Notes: a model not told the origin generated them from the sequence alone. A stretch of 64,000 bases of DNA from Welwitschia mirabilis (GCA_051453625.1 JBOZIK010000001.1:36961156-37025155); one strand, 5' to 3'. Positions 23,135-35,005 are shown, counted from the first letter of the stretch. Numbers and translations are program-made.

Positions 23135-24888
23135 TCCCCCCTTTTTGGACAACATAAGTCTCTAATCATTGAGATTTGAATCACCTATGTAGTTCTCACC
23201 TTAGCCTTCTTCATCAATGTCATTGCTATCATGGGTAATGGAGGTGGGCTATGTATAAGACGATGATGAAGTGGATGGTGGTATGTGTCTCTTCTTAGAG
23301 GAGCACTCTAATGTCTTACCAAGGCCTTGAAAGGCCCATCTCCTCATGCATTAATATGTTTGAGGAGTAATAGAAGTACCAAAGAAGCTGGCAGTGGTGA
23401 TCTTTGTGAAGGTGGATGGAAGATAAAAAAATTAAATTGGTTTAACTTGAATGGGCTCTATATGCAAAGGTGGAAGTTATGGTGAACAAACTAGATGTAA
23501 AGAAGGTGCATGAGCTAGTGAAGCTAGTATAGATGGTGATGGTAGTTATGAAGGTTTGGGGAATGGAATCTTACAATGAGGATAATAAAATATAAGAAGT
23601 AAAGCATCTAAGCTCTCAAACTCAATATTCTGCAATATTTATCTCTACTAATAAGGACCTAGAGCCTATGGCTTCCCCTGCACATGTGTCTCTATGGGAG
23701 TCTGATACTTCACTGGAACCTATGCCTCATCTCTAAAAAACTCCTTTAAAGACTCATTATCTGCTTCTCGACTTGAGTCATATCTTGTGCCAAATGGAGT
23801 TGATGGTTCTTATTCCTCCTCTTCTGATTGCTCCTCTGAATCTAATCATGTGGGAGTCCTCATGGATCTCTAACACTCTCTTGATGCCTCTTATTTACTT
23901 ACTGTGGATCTGTATTTCTTCAACCTTAGAAGACTTCTTTTAATTTTTCCAACCATCTTAATAATAGCCTTCAGTTCCTTTTTCACTAAAAAAGAGCTAT
24001 GTGTAGTAATGAAAAATGATATCTGCATCTGTAGTATCCTTCTACTCATGTCTTCACTTGGTATCATAGGCACTCTCCATTTCTCACTAAATTCTGCTAA
24101 TGGTTTTTTCTGATGAATGAGGTTAACCTATGAAACTGAAATGTCTACACTTCTAATGATTAAGCTAATCAGACATGGATAATCCAAAGTCTATTCTTTA
24201 TGGAATAACCAAATAATATTCATACATAACATAAAACCCAAGTCTATCTAAAAACCTATGAGTAAGCAATGTATAATAAATGTTTGCATAGGTTTGTAAT
24301 AGCTATAACTATCTCCTTTAATTAAAATACTATAAAAAGTTATCAAAATAAAAAAGTTGGATTAGTTATCATATGCTCTCTCTCAATGTTCTTAAAAAAA
24401 TTCATTTTACTATGTCCAAGTAAAACATTACTCATTTAACACCTAGACAAATTAACAATTCTAGAACTAAAGATTTCTATGAAAGAATTATTATAAAAAT
24501 GGAGAAGGTATCATATATACCAAGAAGAGAATTAATAAATCTTGGAATAATATGGAAATTAGTACCTTTGACCTATGTCTGAAATGTACCACTGTTATTA
24601 TTAATTTCATGAATGTTTACATAGAATTCTCTTATCACTAAATTAGGAACATGCTGAACTAGTTGGACAATCATCTCCTAACCAAGCTCAATAAAGTAGC
24701 TTATGATTTGATCTTTATGTCTTTTCTAAAAAAATGAGTGTTCTTTTTGTAATAATGGAGCTTCTAGACCATGCTATGAATCTCTTTTTAGCTACCTTAT
24801 GATAGAACTAAGATTCATACTGTGTTCTAAATTGTTCTGGAGCTTGTTCTTTACCTCTGGAAATTCTTGCTATCTTTCTTCTTGCCAT
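23135..24888 (-). pseudogene. Decayed 'putative plant transposon protein'-like ORF in F
   Basis: Starts at ATG 24888 with MARRKIARISRGKEQAPEQF, a stop at codon 27, then FYHKVAKKRFIAWSR. After a frame change it continues KRHKDQIISYFIELG-stop-EMIVQLVQHVPNLVIREFYVN, then VKGTNFHIIPRFINSLLGIY, and further down an ANIYYTLLTHRFLDRLGF segment. The order (basic N-terminus, G-W-E-hydrophobic, LVREFYAN-type motif, VKG-type motif, I-N-x-L-L) is that of the plant domain annotated 'putative plant transposon protein', a family of unknown biochemical role often found inside LTR elements. The C-terminal part is Pro/Leu/His-rich and full of stops. Family assignment is from memory of the motif order and needs a profile search. 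Confidence 0.55.
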
Positions 24889-24959
24889 ATTTATGAAATA
24901 GAATCAGAAGATAATAAAAGATAAACTAAAACATAAGAAACTTTGGAAAAATATGCACC

Positions 24960-25450
24960 TATTCAAGAAAATCTTTTGTTATTTCTCACTATTAAGATAT
25001 CTCACAAATTCAAGACATCTAGCTAGAGAAATATGAGAAAAACAAAGTCTAGAAAATCACCTGAGAGTAATACATGTTGAGAGGAGACTTGAAAATAAGA
25101 TTTGATGGTTCCTTTGGCTATTAAAAATGGTCAAAACCCTATTTTTTATGTGTTTTTTTATTTCTGCACTAGTACAGTCAAGACATCTACAAATTTCAAG
25201 ATTCTAAAATGCAAAAAGTAGATGTATATACATTTCAAGATGTCTATTGTTAAAAATTTTATAGTTCATTTTCTTGATACCAAGATGTATAAAAAACTAA
25301 AGACATCTAATTTAAATAATTAAAATGACATATCTTCCCTTTCAAGACATCTGTAAAAGTCAAGATGTCTGAATCCAAGACGTCTACAAATTTCAAGATG
25401 TCTTCACTAGAGATGTCTATAAAGTTGAAGACATCTACAATAAAATTTTC
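24960..25450 (-). repeat. AGACATCT/AGATGTCT motif cluster upstream of F ORF2
   Basis: About ten copies of AGACATCT or its reverse complement (some AGACGTCT) lie irregularly between 25010 and 25440, just upstream of the ORF2 start on the minus strand. The same octamer recurs in F's LTRs (about 21990-22260, 34850-34925, 51110-51150). Position suggests a leader or promoter-like module; function is inference. Confidence 0.6.
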
Positions 25451-26112
25451 ATATTTTCAAAAGGAATCTACAACTATTGTAACCATAATAATAATACTTT
25501 GAGTAGGTTAAATATCACACACATAATTTAACTTATAACTATATAAACTTTATCTAATCATAATATCAACTCATAAGATAAATGAAATGGAGTTGAGATG
25601 TTAAGGATGTTAGCTGTTTACTTACCTAATTAGGTAAAGCCCAATCTTCAAGTTCCTACATGAATTAATGTATTATTTAGTGCCTTGAGATTTTGAAGTC
25701 TTTTTAAGAACTTAATATTTGTTTCACTAGGTTTGACATAATCGTTGTGCTTTGATTCATAGCATATGTGATAAGCATGCCTCTTCTCTAGTCTAAGATC
25801 TAATTTAACTTTAGGTACCCAAACTTTTCTTGGTTTATTGTACAAGAAATGGTGTACCAATCTATCATGCATCTTGGCTTTGTTAGTGTAGTACCTATCT
25901 TTTAATTTTATTTGACATCTATATTGATAATGACCTTTATAAAGATAATAATAGCAAATGATATTATTTGTATATGACAAGTGCTCACAACTTGGCTTAT
26001 AATTCCATCTTTAGAATAGATGGACTAAAGTGGTAGTTATTACCTCCTTGTATCCCAATCCTTTCTTATCTTTTGGATTTCTACTTTATCCAAGCATGAT
26101 ATTTAAAGTTTC

Positions 26113-26580
26113 TTTGCTTTAAGTAAATTTTTCAATAATTTTCTTTAAATCTAAAAGTTCCTATTTTACATTCTTNNNNNNNNNNNNNNNNNNNNNNNNN
26201 NNNNNNNNNNNNNNNNNNNNNNNNNNNNNNNNNNNNNNNNNNNNNNNNNNNNNNNNNNNNNNNNNNNNNNNNNNNNNNNNNNNNNNNNNNNNNNNNNNNN
26301 NNNNNNNNNNNNNNNNNNNNNNNNNNNNNNNNNNNNNNNNNNNNNNNNNNNNNNNNNNNNNNNNNNNNNNNNNNNNNNNNNNNNNNNNNNNNNNNNNNNN
26401 NNNNNNNNNNNNNNNNNNNNNNNNNNNNNNNNNNNNNNNNNNNNNNNNNNNNNNNNNNNNNNNNNNNNNNNNNNNNNNNNNNNNNNNNNNNNNNNNNNNN
26501 NNNNNNNNNNNNNNNNNTTTGCTTTAAGTAAATTTTTCAATAATTTTCTTTAAATCTAAAAGTTCTTATTTTACATTCTT
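26113..26580. repeat. Gap-flanking duplication (342 N)
   Basis: The 63 bases before the N run (26113-26175) recur after it (26518-26580) with a single difference. Overlapping contig ends are the simplest explanation. Confidence 0.85.
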
Positions 26581-26750
26581 CAAAACACATGTTAGTTTAC
26601 CGATCTTAGCTTTAAAGACTAAGTTTTTAGTGGATAATTTATTGCAAATATCCTTTTTTTATTCATATGAATTATCACAAATATTAAGCGATCTTTTCGT
26701 CTTTCCACATAAATTTTTCAAATTAATAGAGTCTTTAAAAATAAAATCAT

Positions 26751-26868
26751 ATTTTTGTTTAATAGTAATACCTGTGTCATCCTCAGTATCTAAATCATAC
26801 CCATCTTTATTTTTGTTGAATAGTTATACCTGTGTCATCCTCAGTATCTAAATCATACCCATCTTTTA
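26751..26868. repeat. 58-bp tandem duplication in F gag
   Basis: Two adjacent units of 58 bp starting at 26751 and 26809 (core: cctgtgtcatcctcagtatc) differ at a few bases. 58 is not a multiple of three, so the second unit shifts the gag frame. Confidence 0.9.
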
Positions 26869-27988
26869 AATCATTCTTTTCATCTTTAGTGTGAGCTATA
26901 GTCATGTAGGAAAGATATGTTTTCTTATTATCTGACGCTTCTTTTTCTGAAGCATTATCACCTTCATCCCATGTAATAAAGAATGATTTCTTTCTTTTGG
27001 AATCCTTCTTTGTTCATCTTCCTGCAATCTATTAGCACTAGGGCATTTTGAGATAATATGTCCTCTACCTCCACATATCTAACATTCTATTGTGAAAACA
27101 TTTAATAAAGAAGAATTATTAGATGATTTACCTTTATCCTTATCTTTTATTTAAAATCCAAATAATTTTCTAAGCTCATCTCTTCTCTTGTACTTATGTA
27201 AGAGTTGTCTTTTTACTCTTTATATGATGAAGGCTAGTTTCTTATCTTCATCCTTAAAATCATCCTTTTCATCATCTTCTTTCATCATTTTCTTTGATCT
27301 CTGATTTGTTCTTTAGCTTGTCTCAAGTGCAGTGGATTTATCCTTCATGACTCTATCTTGTATGAGGTTCATTTCATATGTTGTAGGTGCACTTTGTAGT
27401 TCTTCTATCTTCATGATGTTAAAATATCTAGCTTCTTCCATGACTATAATCTTAGATCTATAATCAGGGATTAGTGATCTAATAAGTATTAGCTTTTTTT
27501 CTAGAAGATCCTCTCTAATGCCATGCATTACATTCACAATGTTTGCAACTCTGGTAAAGTAGTCATAAACTCCCTCTTCTTGGTTTATTTTTAAATTTTT
27601 AAATTGGTTTTTCCAAACTAGAAGCTTAGATTATTTTACAATAAAAGCACCTTCATATATTTCAGTTAGAACATTCCAAATTTCTTATGCCAATTTGCAA
27701 CCTGCTATTCTATTAAACTCTTCTATAGATAAAGTGGAATAAATTGAATTTTTATCTTTAGAGTCATATATGAATGCACCTTTTTCTTCATCTATCTAGC
27801 CTTTTCTTTTCTTGATTTGAGTAGTGGTATTGCTTGCAGGGTCTGTGTAACCTTCTTCTATGCTTTGCCACACCTTAAACTCAAAAGACTATAAGTAAAC
27901 TCACATCCTCATCTTCCAATAGGTATAGTTCATATCATCAAAGAAAAAAGGTCTAATGAATGGCATCCCTTTCATATTTTACTCAAGA

Positions 27989-28908
27989 AAGTTACTCCTT
28001 CTTATGAGTACCCACTGTAATACCACTTAAGGATCAATTTTGAACTTAGAGGGGAGGGGTGAATGAGTTTCAACAAATAAAAGTTAAACCAAGTAATAAA
28101 ATAAAATGCATAATGAAATACCTAACCAAGAAAAAATGTTTTCTCAACNNNNNNNNNNNNNNNNNNNNNNNNNNNNNNNNNNNNNNNNNNNNNNNNNNNN
28201 NNNNNNNNNNNNNNNNNNNNNNNNNNNNNNNNNNNNNNNNNNNNNNNNNNNNNNNNNNNNNNNNNNNNNNNNNNNNNNNNNNNNNNNNNNNNNNNNNNNN
28301 NNNNNNNNNNNNNNNNNNNNNNNNNNNNNNNNNNNNNNNNNNNNNNNNNNNNNNNNNNNNNNNNNNNNNNNNNNNNNNNNNNNNNNNNNNNNNNNNNNNN
28401 NNNNNNNNNNNNNNNNNNNNNNNNNNNNNNNNNNNNNNNNNNNNNNNNNNNNNNNNNNNNNNNNNNNNNNNNNNNNNNNNNNNNNNNNNNNNNNNNNNNN
28501 NNNNNNNNNNNNNNNNNNNNNNNNNNNNNNNNNNNNNNNNNNNNNNNNNNNNNNNNNNNNNNNNNNNNNNNNNNNNNNNNNNNNNNNNNNNNNNNNNNNN
28601 NNNNNNNNNNNNNNNNNNNNNNNNNNNNNNNNNNNNNNNNNNNNNNNNNNNNNNNNNNNNNNNNNNNNNNNNNNNNNNNNNNNNNNNNNNNNNNNNNNNN
28701 NNNNNNNNNNNNNNNNNNNNNNNNNNNNNNNNNNNNNNNNNNNNNNNNAGTTACTCCTTCTTATGAGTACCCACTGTAATACCACTTAAGGATCAATTTT
28801 AAACTTAGAGGGGAGGGGTGAATGAGTTTCACCAAATAAAAGTTAAACCAAGTAATAAAATAAAATGCATAATGAAATACCTTACCAAGATAACATGGTT
28901 TCTCAACC
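27989..28908. repeat. Gap-flanking duplication (600 N) across F LTR/PBS boundary
   Basis: 27989-28148 and 28749-28908 are nearly the same 160 bases around the N run 28149-28748. Both contain the F primer-binding region and LTR end, so this is one locus represented twice, not two LTRs. Confidence 0.85.
28015..28025 (-). other. Primer-binding-like site of F
   Basis: TGGTATTACAG on the minus strand, two bases from the LTR end at 28028. It matches the iMet consensus TGGTATCAGAG with two changes. Confidence 0.65.
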
Positions 28909-29637
28909 TGGGTACATCCACACACAGAGGGTAGATTCTAGTCACATCTCTAGATATTCTTGACTTATAAGAAATAATAGTTTTTTGATGCACTACCAAC
29001 CTTATAACAAGTAAGAGTTTCCTCACAAGGCAACACCCTCTTCCCTCAAGGGAACAATGGTTTTCATAAGTGCATCATAAACCTTTACAATAATGAGAGT
29101 TTCCTCACAAGATAATACTCTCTCCCCTAAAAAGGAATAATGGTTTTTAAGCTGACTAATAACCTTACATTCAATAAGTGCCTAAAAGTACAATAACCAA
29201 TGCACACCCCTACAAGGATTTCCTTACAAATTATTTGGTATTTTAAGAAATGCACTCTACAATAGTATTCAACAATAATATAGTCTATAATAAAATAACC
29301 AAAAAATAAAATACAATAATAAGGCTGAATATGCTTGGATGAAGACTTTAGATCCTTGAAGTTATTGTTGTAGTCATGAGCATGAATGAGAAAGATGATT
29401 TTGATGAAGGTCCAAGTCCAAGAGATGAAACAATGCTATCTCCTTGTTACTAAATCTTTTGATTTCTTCATAAGAGGTTTTATTTACTCATGCTTCCAAG
29501 ATCTATAAATTTGATTAATTCAGTGAAGTGCAAAAAGTCCTACTTTAATTCTTAATGTCGATGCTTTATATGATGAGAAAGATCTAGCTATTTAAGCTTG
29601 AAAGATAGCCATTTGAATCTGTAATCACTGTGTAATG
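28028..29637 (-). repeat. F 5' LTR, 3'-terminal segment
   Basis: Homologous to 21064 onward of the F 3' LTR. It contains the 600-N gap and the duplicated contig overlap, so its true length is about 850 bp. It is interrupted at 29637 by a TGTAACACC-type insertion, and the homologous sequence resumes at 34776. Confidence 0.8.
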
Positions 29638-30530
29638 TGTAACACCCCAGATTTTAATATGATGATTAGATCTCTAATATATTGAATTTCTTTTGTTTAA
29701 TTTTGATTGTATATTGTTAGACTAGGAATCCCTAATGTTGAAATATTTACTAGATAAAAAGGGATAAGAGATATATGAAAGTATGAATAAGATAGTAATA
29801 GAAGTAAAATTATAGGTAGTAATGAGGTAAAGTTGCAAGTAACCAAATTCTTTACCAAACCAATCAATGCTCATTAATAAAAGAGCTGAATTATCTTGTC
29901 TTTGAAGTGAGAGAAGTGTATAATCTTATTGCTATACAATTTATTAGGGATCACCACTGCTTTAACAGGTGTAAGAGCATAATCAAGAAATAGGGAAACA
30001 TTGCCAGAAAGTTGGTAAGCATTGTTAGGAGGAGGACCGAGTGGGCTACAGCATGAACAAGGCAAGCGAAGTGAGGAAATGGAGAAANNNNNNNNNNNNN
30101 NNNNNNNNNNNNNNNNNNNNNNNNNNNNNNNNNNNNNNNNNNNNNNNNNNNNNNNNNNNNNNNNNNNNNNNNNNNNNNNNNNNNNNNNNNNNNNNNNNNN
30201 NNNNNNNNNNNNNNNNNNNNNNNNNNNNNNNNNNNNNNNNNNNNNNNNNNNNNNNNNNNNNNNNNNNNNNNNNNNNNNNNNNNNNNNNNNNNNNNNNNNN
30301 NNNNNNNNNNNNNNNNNNNNNNNNNNNNNNNNNNNNNNNNNNNNNNNNNNNNNNNNNNNNNNNNNNNNNNNNNNNNNNNNNNNNNNNNNNNNNNNNNNNN
30401 NNNNNNNNNNNNNNNNNNNNNNNNNNNNNNNNNNNNNNNNNNNNNNNNNNNNNNNNNNNNNNNNNNNNNNNNNNNNNNNNNNNNNNNNNNNNNNNNNNNN
30501 NNNNNNNNNNNNNNNNNNNNNNNNNNNNNN

Positions 30531-31438
30531 GATTACATCTGCAAAATTGAGAGAAGTTAGATTTCAAAGAAATAGATATATAACACTTTGCAGAGCCCAA
30601 ACCATCAAATATTTTTGAATAAGATTGAGCCTAGATGGATGTGCATGATAATAGTCCTACATTATTAGACATTTGCAGAAGGTTGGGTTAATGTTGTAGA
30701 CTGATTCCAAGGCAATGTTAGCATGGAACCCACATTGTTCCAAGAGAGCTGGAATCGTTTCCATTTTGCTGGTTTTTTTTTTCTCCCTATAGTTTCCCAA
30801 TCCAGTCCCTCCTCTCTCAATTTAGAGATCGACTGAATCTGTAAGATGATCAAAGACCACCCCTTTTTGTACCCTCCGATCAAATCCACGTTGAACCAGA
30901 TCAAGTTCTGCGTTTTCTTCATTCATCGTCAAGAGAATTCTTGAAAGGCTCCTTGTTGGACACTCCAATGGCCTTAAAGCCCTATGATTATTCCACTGGG
31001 CAGGTCATCTGAAGACAGGCCCCGCTTGCAATTTCATCATCGTTGCAATTTCAGTAACGGTTATAGTTACAGGCACTTTACTCTCACATATGAACTTATT
31101 TTACAAATTCTGATGAGAATGTGTAAATTCTTGATGAAATGCATAGGCAAAATGCCATCACTCTAAAGTCATTAGACTGATCCTTTTCCGCTACGCCAAA
31201 ATAAATCCTTCAAGAGAACCCTAGATGTATTCTGAAGGATGGAGAAATACGCAGGGGAGTTAAATGTCGATGTTTTTAATGTCCTTCTCAGGGGATTCTG
31301 CACACAGAAGTTCATGAAAGAAGCACACACCCTGGTGAACATGATGTAGGTACAACTATATGAGCGATGAACAGGAAGTGCTTCATAGGACACCTTCTGA
31401 CTGCCATCACATCCTTTTTTTTTTTTTTTTTTGTCACT
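30531..31438. other. Less AT-rich, coding-like DNA inside the 5.1-kb insertion (left block)
   Basis: Between two N gaps. A minus-strand open frame at 30922-30665 (85 codons; Trp/Lys-rich C-terminal half) and several shorter frames look less random than the AT-driven ones outside. I recognise no domain. An 18-T run is at 31415-31432. It may be LTR-internal sequence or captured host DNA. Confidence 0.35.
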
Positions 31439-31903
31439 NNNNNNNNNNNNNNNNNNNNNNNNNNNNNNNNNNNNNNNNNNNNNNNNNNNNNNNNNNNNNN
31501 NNNNNNNNNNNNNNNNNNNNNNNNNNNNNNNNNNNNNNNNNNNNNNNNNNNNNNNNNNNNNNNNNNNNNNNNNNNNNNNNNNNNNNNNNNNNNNNNNNNN
31601 NNNNNNNNNNNNNNNNNNNNNNNNNNNNNNNNNNNNNNNNNNNNNNNNNNNNNNNNNNNNNNNNNNNNNNNNNNNNNNNNNNNNNNNNNNNNNNNNNNNN
31701 NNNNNNNNNNNNNNNNNNNNNNNNNNNNNNNNNNNNNNNNNNNNNNNNNNNNNNNNNNNNNNNNNNNNNNNNNNNNNNNNNNNNNNNNNNNNNNNNNNNN
31801 NNNNNNNNNNNNNNNNNNNNNNNNNNNNNNNNNNNNNNNNNNNNNNNNNNNNNNNNNNNNNNNNNNNNNNNNNNNNNNNNNNNNNNNNNNNNNNNNNNNN
31901 NNN

Positions 31904-33250
31904 AAAATGAGAGAAGATCTTCCTCTTCCTCTTCAAGTCTCCTTTGCTTAAGCCTGGAACTGATATGGACAAGTGCCCTTCCACGCATGAGATAAGGCAT
32001 TTAGTGGGAGGATTTGAGGTAAAACCCCACCAACGCCATTACTTGAGGAGACCAGCTTATCAAATTAGAGCCATCATAAGCTCGGATTCTGGAAGTTTAG
32101 AAAAGAGTTACGCCTTCTCCTGGATTAGTGCCGGGAACCATCATCGAATTTAGTAGATACGAATACTGTGGAAAGGGGGAGGGAAAAACCAACTGATGTT
32201 CTGGAGTCGAAGAAAGCGGTGGTGTAAAAGTCAGAGTCGGGAGTGACATGGGCTTTCAAAGGGGACAAAAAGCACAGTGAAGAGTGTTCGTGTGGAGAAA
32301 TATAGGCCTGCTTGGGCCAACAGATTTTAGTTCCTGACAGCAATCAAGGTTTCTGTGGCTGCAGTTACATGCATCACATCGATTCCGCTGGAAGAATAAG
32401 ATGGAGTAAGCTAATATGACCATAGGATATCATCGGTTTTTTTTTTTTTTTTTTGGTACGTTATTCTCACGCATGGCGAAGATGCGATTCTGGAGCATTT
32501 GATAGCAACGCATAGCACAATCATGGTGATTCTTGCGTACTCTCTGTTGAACGGAACTTTTATCATCACCGGGCACGCCAATGGCACCGATTTGATGCAT
32601 CGGCTTGGGGAAATTGGCGTCGAGGGAAACGGATCCAGCGGGGCTTCATTTGGTTTGCGGATGGGAGATTTCAGTGGCCTTTCATCTGGCGGTGCGGAGT
32701 CCGTGTAGCTTCTAGAAGTTCTTCAGGGTTGCGTCTTTGGATCTTAGAATAATGACCGTCCGCACCGGCGCTTGCAAGGGTCTTAATGGATCGCACACTG
32801 TCGTGTACGCGTTCGATGCCACGTAGCGATCCAAGGGATATGGAATGATGAGCAAAGGTAAAATCGTCCATGTCGTTCTTATGGGAGACATTATGAACTT
32901 TAAGTGCAAGTTAGATCGAAATGCTCGATCGAGCTTCTGCAAGTCCAAAACCAGACGATTAGCTTAAATGCAATCAAAGGTTACATTCTTCTTGGTACTC
33001 TAGATAAGGTGCTAGTTTTCAATTCCACTTCTCCGAATTACGTTCGCTCCATCGATCCCAGAGGGATGAATTCGAGCTTTAACTTACATGGTAGAGAGAC
33101 GGTTTTATGTGGAAGACTTTATCCGTATGGCAGAGGGATATTATTTCAAATGGCAGGAGAATTAAACCCAAACTGCAGGGGCCAAAATCAAAGCCTAGTA
33201 TTGTTATTGGATTGATGCACCTAGTAGCAGTGTCAGAGAGAGGCGATGGC
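31904..33250. other. GC-richer, gene-like block of unknown origin
   Basis: Visibly richer in C and G than anything around it. Open frames include 31944-32153 (+), 32343-32125 (-), 32499-32708 (+) and 32904-33215 (+, 103 codons with NGT/NSS glycosylation-like sites and scattered Cys). Another + frame from ATG 32751 is broken by one TAG. None matches a family I know, and frames overlap, so no product is named. An 18-T run lies at 32437-32454. Candidates are captured host gene fragments or an unusual LTR interior. Confidence 0.35.
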
Positions 33251-33636
33251 AGGTGAGTCTTTTAATTCTTTTTAAAAATCTTTAATAATGTCCAACTGAA
33301 TCTACCGAGTTAGTATTAATTTAGTTTTTGATCATGAAATACCAATGTTAGTGATTCTTTAAACTCATTAGGCCCTGCAAGGATATAGCAAACAAATTAA
33401 AGCATAGAAAAACAAATAGTAATTAAGCCAAAAAACTAAAAATGTCATACATTTGATGTCAAGGTTAAATATGAAGTATTCACTTATTATCATAGATGAT
33501 GTTCATTAGGAATTATCATACATAATGTATCATAAAACATTTTTTCATATATATGTCTTATATCATCAAATTTTAGTATGAGAGTCAATTTTTAAGCTTA
33601 TTCTCTTTCACTAGGAACTAGCCATTCTCTCTCCCC

Positions 33637-33678
<42 letters not shown>

Positions 33679-33925
33679 TCTATGGTATTATATTGTAATT
33701 ACATTATATCATATATTAAATTACATTGGCTTGTATTATGTAATAAATATATTATATTGTCTGTATAGTATATTATACCTTATAACATATTATAGTACAT
33801 CATTTATATTACTAAAGTGCATAGTATTATATCTACATCTAAATTTAATTACTTCTTATATTATAAAATGCTATGCTATACATATATTGTGTTATATATT
33901 ATATTACATTATATAACATTATCTT

Positions 33926-33964
<39 letters not shown>

Positions 33965-34775
33965 CATATACATTGTATTGTATGATACGATATTATAATA
34001 TATTTTAGCATCTTTTATTACATGCATAATATTACATATACACATAATATTATATTATATTATATTAGAGTATACTTAAAATATATTATGTTAAATTATA
34101 TTATTGTATCATATATTATACTATATCATATTAAATCATATTCTTGTAATATGTATTATGTTATCTTATTTTAAATTATGTTATTGTATGTGGTATTTCT
34201 ATTTAGTATGATATCGAATTAATTTGTGTCATCTCATGTGCATAATATTATGTTATATGCTACTATAGGATATGCACATTAATATGAAATTTTATGCTAT
34301 GTTACTTACTATATCATATTGTATACTATATTATATTTTATATCAAATACCATCTTATATTATCTTATATTATATTATATTATATTATATTATATTATAT
34401 TATGTTACCCTATGTCATGTCATATTTTATCGTATATCATATCATTATGATTACATTACTTATGTATATTAAATCACATGATAGGAAAAGTGTTAGATAA
34501 GATGAAATGTTTATGTTAACTCCTTGAATAAAAATGTTATAGTAGTTATTTAATTAAATACCTTCTTGCACTTGCCTTCTTAGTGATTAATTTGTGAGGA
34601 ATGGTAGGAGTTGATGGATGTATTGATTAGTAATGATGTTTCTTTCAGTATGACTTAATTCCATTATAGTAGGCATTATATACTTATAAAATAATGTAGG
34701 TTTAGGTTCAGTCTATGGTGGTTACATTTGCTTCTAGCATGCTTCTTAAGTCCAGCCTAAGCGTGGGTTGTGATA
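33250..34775. repeat. TA- and TTATA-rich zone
   Basis: Pure (TA)n runs at 33640-33675 and 33930-33962, a (TTATA)n run at about 34354-34402, and diffuse TA-rich repeats between. No coding potential: the long 'ORFs' here are Tyr/Ile-rich translations of the repeats. The zone could extrude or stall replication and is polymorphism-prone. Confidence 0.85.
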
Positions 34776-35005
34776 CAATGGATAGCTAACATCTATGCTT
34801 CGAGTGTGTAACTTCAGTTTTAATCACTGTGAACTTTGGGTTAAGACATTTGATTTTTCTAGATGTCTACCTTCCAGACATCTTTGCTTTTGTAGACATG
34901 TTCACTTTTATAGACATCTTAAAGTAACTTGCCTAGATTCTGATGAATTTTACACTGTAGTATTCTTGAACCTTTATTATTATGAATTCACTACATACAA
35001 GTTGA
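34776..35005 (-). repeat. F 5' LTR, middle segment
   Basis: Resumes F LTR homology after the 5.1-kb insertion (compare about 21916-22130). It has four AGACATCT-type motifs at 34857-34922 and is cut at 35005 by the C/D copia insertion. Confidence 0.8.

Larger units (their letters stand above)
25640..27975 (-). pseudogene. copia gag of F, with gap and internal duplication
   Basis: ATG at 27975 (MKGMPFIRPFFFDDMNYTYW, the copia gag N-terminal motif), then KVWQSIEEGYTDP. The UBN2 core at 27537-27313 includes EEARYFNIMKIEELQSAPTTYE. A zinc knuckle at about 27090-27050 reads C-stop-ICGGRGHIISKC with spacing CX2CX4HX4C. A second knuckle-like segment, CYYYLYKGHYQYRC, lies at about 25955. Then come a KVWVPK motif and the downstream gag/pol junction. 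It is interrupted by stops, a 342-N gap (26176-26517) whose flanks repeat, and a 58-bp tandem duplication. No protease, integrase or RT follows. Confidence 0.8.
29638..34775. mobile_element. 5.1-kb LTR-like insertion in F 5' LTR (probable giant gypsy solo LTR)
   Basis: Begins TGTAACACCCCAG and ends GTGGGTTGTGATA, the start/end pair typical of plant Ty3/gypsy LTRs (expected end TGACA, here one C-to-T change). The flanks are TAATG (29633-29637) and CAATG (34776-34780), a near-perfect 5-bp TSD. The F 3' LTR shows the uninterrupted site (gcaatggatagc). No gag, pol, PBS or second LTR is visible in the sequenced part, so a solo LTR or LARD-like element is likely, though 908 bases are N. It carries a less AT-rich, gene-like block (30531-33250) and a TA/TTATA microsatellite zone. 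Confidence 0.6.

Noticed and set aside
23904-24113. Plus-strand 69-codon hydrophobic frame
   Set aside because: Lies opposite the F ORF2 remnant and is probably its shadow; Leu/Phe-rich because the other strand is Lys/Glu-rich.
28059-28789. Long open frames spanning the 600-N run
   Set aside because: Almost all residues are unknown (N); the ends are LTR sequence. The same applies to the frames over 30022-30618, 31172-32000, 26166-26540 and 49883-50150.
32499-32708. Host protein-coding gene start
   Set aside because: The frame is short, has no recognisable family, and overlaps other frames of similar quality; kept only as part of an unidentified block.
33731-34500. Open frames of 60-70 codons rich in Tyr, Ile and Leu
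   Set aside because: They are translations of TA and TTATA repeats; composition follows the repeat unit.
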